From: Pseudomonadota bacterium
GTDB lineage: Bacteria; Pseudomonadota; Gammaproteobacteria; Pseudomonadales; Azotimanducaceae
Length of the DNA stretch: 7,495 nt
Reading direction: 5' to 3'
NCBI GenBank assembly: GCA_027622495.1
Contig: JAQBYL010000197.1
Coordinates: 1 to 7,495 of the forward strand
Under the pieces are notes generated by a model. The model did no database searches. It saw nothing but the letters and a program-made list of their open reading frames with translations, and had not been told where the DNA came from. The position numbers and the translations under genes were made by a program. Below, in pieces: positions 6,379 to 7,495 of this stretch (position 1 is the first letter of the stretch; each line of letters begins with the position of its first letter).

Positions 6379-7266
6379 ATGAAAACCGAAGAGATTCTTG
6401 CGCAGCCAGCGCGAATTCTGCAACAGGGTGATCGCGAACGATACTTCGCGGATGGGTTCATTGGTGTCAGCGCGCTGGTTCCAGACCACTGGTTAGGTCG
6501 GTTGAACGAAGTGACCAGTGATTTTGTTGAGCTCAGTCGAAGCGTGCAGGGGAAAGATCCACGCTTCGATCTGGAGCCTGATCACACTGCCGATGCACCG
6601 CGCATCCGCAGGTTGAACAGCCCTGTTGATTTTCACGATGTTTACTGGGAGTTTGCAAGTCGTGGACCCTTTGTGGATGTGGCGGTAGATCTGCTGGGTT
6701 CGAACGTGAAGTTTCATCACTCCAAACTCAACTTTAAATGGAGTGGCGGCGGGGAAGAGGTGAAGTGGCACCAGGACATTCAGTTCTGGCCGCACACCAA
6801 CTACGACGTCCTGACAATCGGTGTGTACCTGGATGATGTGGCCGACGACATGGCGCCGATGGGCGTTGTGCCAGGTTCACATGAAGGACCGCTGTTTGAT
6901 CTGTACTCAACCGATGGCGCCTGGACCGGGAATCTTCGTGATGAAGATCTGCCCGCCGTGGATCTGGCTAGCGCTGTCTATCTGGGAGGACCCGCCGGCT
7001 CGATTACCGTGCACAACTGCCGCTCGATACATGGCTCACCGCCCAACATGAGCCCGCGCCCGAGACCGTTGTTGTTGTGCGCCTATTCGGCAGCCGATGC
7101 GATACCGATCACCAATCTGACGGCGAAAGGCCTGCACGCAGAACACATCGTGCACGGTGAGGCCGCCCGCTGGGCGCGCTTCGACCCGAGGCCCTGTCTG
7201 CTGCCGCCAGACTGGGGACGAACCGGTTTCAAATCGATTTTTGAACATCAGCAGGGCCTGATGTAG
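6379..7266 (+). CDS. Phytanoyl-CoA dioxygenase (PhyH) family Fe(II)/2-oxoglutarate oxygenase
   Basis: A 295-residue, probably cytosolic oxygenase with the double-stranded beta-helix fold of the PhyH family, at the usual length. The iron triad is visible as His131 and Asp133 in KWHQDIQFW (129-137) and His218 in NCRSIHGS (213-220). Arg228, ten residues after the distal histidine, is placed to bind 2-oxoglutarate. VVPGSHEGP (163-171) is the conserved family segment between them. Such enzymes use O2 and 2-oxoglutarate to hydroxylate small molecules or, through hydroxylation, to remove O- or N-alkyl groups; most bacterial members do not act on phytanoyl-CoA. Position 51 bases after the isomerase gene on the same strand suggests the same operon and a sugar-, cyclitol- or amino-acid-like substrate. 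All catalytic residues are present, so it should be active. Confidence 0.92.
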   Translation: MKTEEILAQPARILQQGDRERYFADGFIGVSALVPDHWLGRLNEVTSDFVELSRSVQGKDPRFDLEPDHTADAPRIRRLNSPVDFHDVYWEFASRGPFVDVAVDLLGSNVKFHHSKLNFKWSGGGEEVKWHQDIQFWPHTNYDVLTIGVYLDDVADDMAPMGVVPGSHEGPLFDLYSTDGAWTGNLRDEDLPAVDLASAVYLGGPAGSITVHNCRSIHGSPPNMSPRPRPLLLCAYSAADAIPITNLTAKGLHAEHIVHGEAARWARFDPRPCLLPPDWGRTGFKSIFEHQQGLM

Positions 7267-7495
7267 AGTACCGTGGAAAGTTGCCGACTTACACGTGGCC
7301 GCGCCTGATTGCTTGGCTATCAAAGCATCCCGCTTCCGCGGAAAGTCCGTTTGCGATTCCTCGCCAGTTTCAGCGGAAAGCCACTGTATTAGATCAACCA
7401 ATCGCCAATCCCATTTAGTACAACTGAACATGTTCGACTTCCCGCGGAAAGCCAGTGAGTCGTTGGGGTTGAGTCTTTGTTCCAAGTTGATAGAC
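7267..7495. other. Right-end non-coding region
   Basis: About 230 bases follow the oxygenase stop codon. I see no convincing gene: the open frame running leftward through it (7485 to 7036) extends antisense into the oxygenase and matches no family I recognise. There is no clear hairpin with a T run to end the operon. The base composition looks less GC-rich than the genes, and it contains the four GGAAAG motifs listed separately. It may include the promoter region of a gene beyond the window. Confidence 0.5.
7271..7451 (+). repeat. Four dispersed copies of a CCGCGGAAAG-like motif
   Basis: Related decamers lie at 7271-7280 (CCGTGGAAAG), 7336-7345 (CCGCGGAAAG), 7371-7380 (CAGCGGAAAG) and 7442-7451 (CCGCGGAAAG), all on the same strand with start-to-start distances of 65, 35 and 71. 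The second sits in a perfect palindrome, TTCCGCGGAA (7334-7343), and the third and fourth are near-palindromes. The third and fourth also share the next bases (CCACTG and CCAGTG). They could be binding sites or remnants of an intergenic repeat family. Confidence 0.4.

Noticed and set aside
7271..7457. CRISPR-like array
   Set aside because: The repeated core is only about ten bases, the copies diverge and the spacing is irregular (65, 35, 71).
7036..7485. 149-residue minus-strand open frame at the right end
   Set aside because: It covers the non-coding region with its repeats and then runs antisense into the oxygenase gene; no domain or ribosome site was recognised.

Overview
The window is a compact, entirely bacterial-looking stretch of eight genes with short gaps, operon-style overlaps and Shine-Dalgarno sequences. 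The moderately GC-rich base use and the protein styles suggest a proteobacterium, perhaps an uncultured environmental (for example marine) lineage. That placement is an impression from composition and family content; there is no rRNA or other marker to fix it. I see no tRNA, rRNA, CRISPR array, transposase or phage gene.

Left end (1-1077, + strand): a GC-rich hairpin probably belonging to the upstream gene, a small double zinc-ribbon protein (zf-TFIIB type), and, overlapping its stop codon, a probably exported SRPBCC/START-fold protein. These two face a separate minus-strand operon tail to tail across a 22-base gap.

Centre and right (1078-7266): a two-armed locus diverging from a 54-base gap at 4055-4108. 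The left arm (minus strand, in transcription order) is a Gfo/Idh/MocA NAD(P)-dependent sugar/cyclitol dehydrogenase, a small TIM-barrel sugar isomerase/epimerase with a TTG start overlapping the previous stop, and a fold-type-I PLP aminotransferase. The right arm (plus strand) is a second Gfo/Idh/MocA dehydrogenase, a second and longer TIM-barrel isomerase/epimerase overlapping it by ATGA, and a phytanoyl-CoA-dioxygenase-like Fe(II)/2-oxoglutarate oxygenase. Each arm therefore begins with a dehydrogenase followed by an epimerase-like enzyme and ends with a different tailoring enzyme.

Dehydrogenase plus epimerase-fold pairs are known from inositol, rhizopine and 3-keto-glycoside catabolism, in which a hydroxyl is oxidised to a ketone and the neighbouring carbons are then epimerised, dehydrated or cleaved. 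I infer that this locus encodes processing of a modified sugar, glycoside or (amino)cyclitol, with the aminotransferase handling a nitrogen group and the oxygenase hydroxylating or removing a substituent. The actual substrate cannot be read from the sequence, and no transporter, kinase or regulator lies in the window.

Right end (7267-7495): about 230 bases with no convincing gene, but holding four copies of a short GGAAAG-centred, partly palindromic motif.
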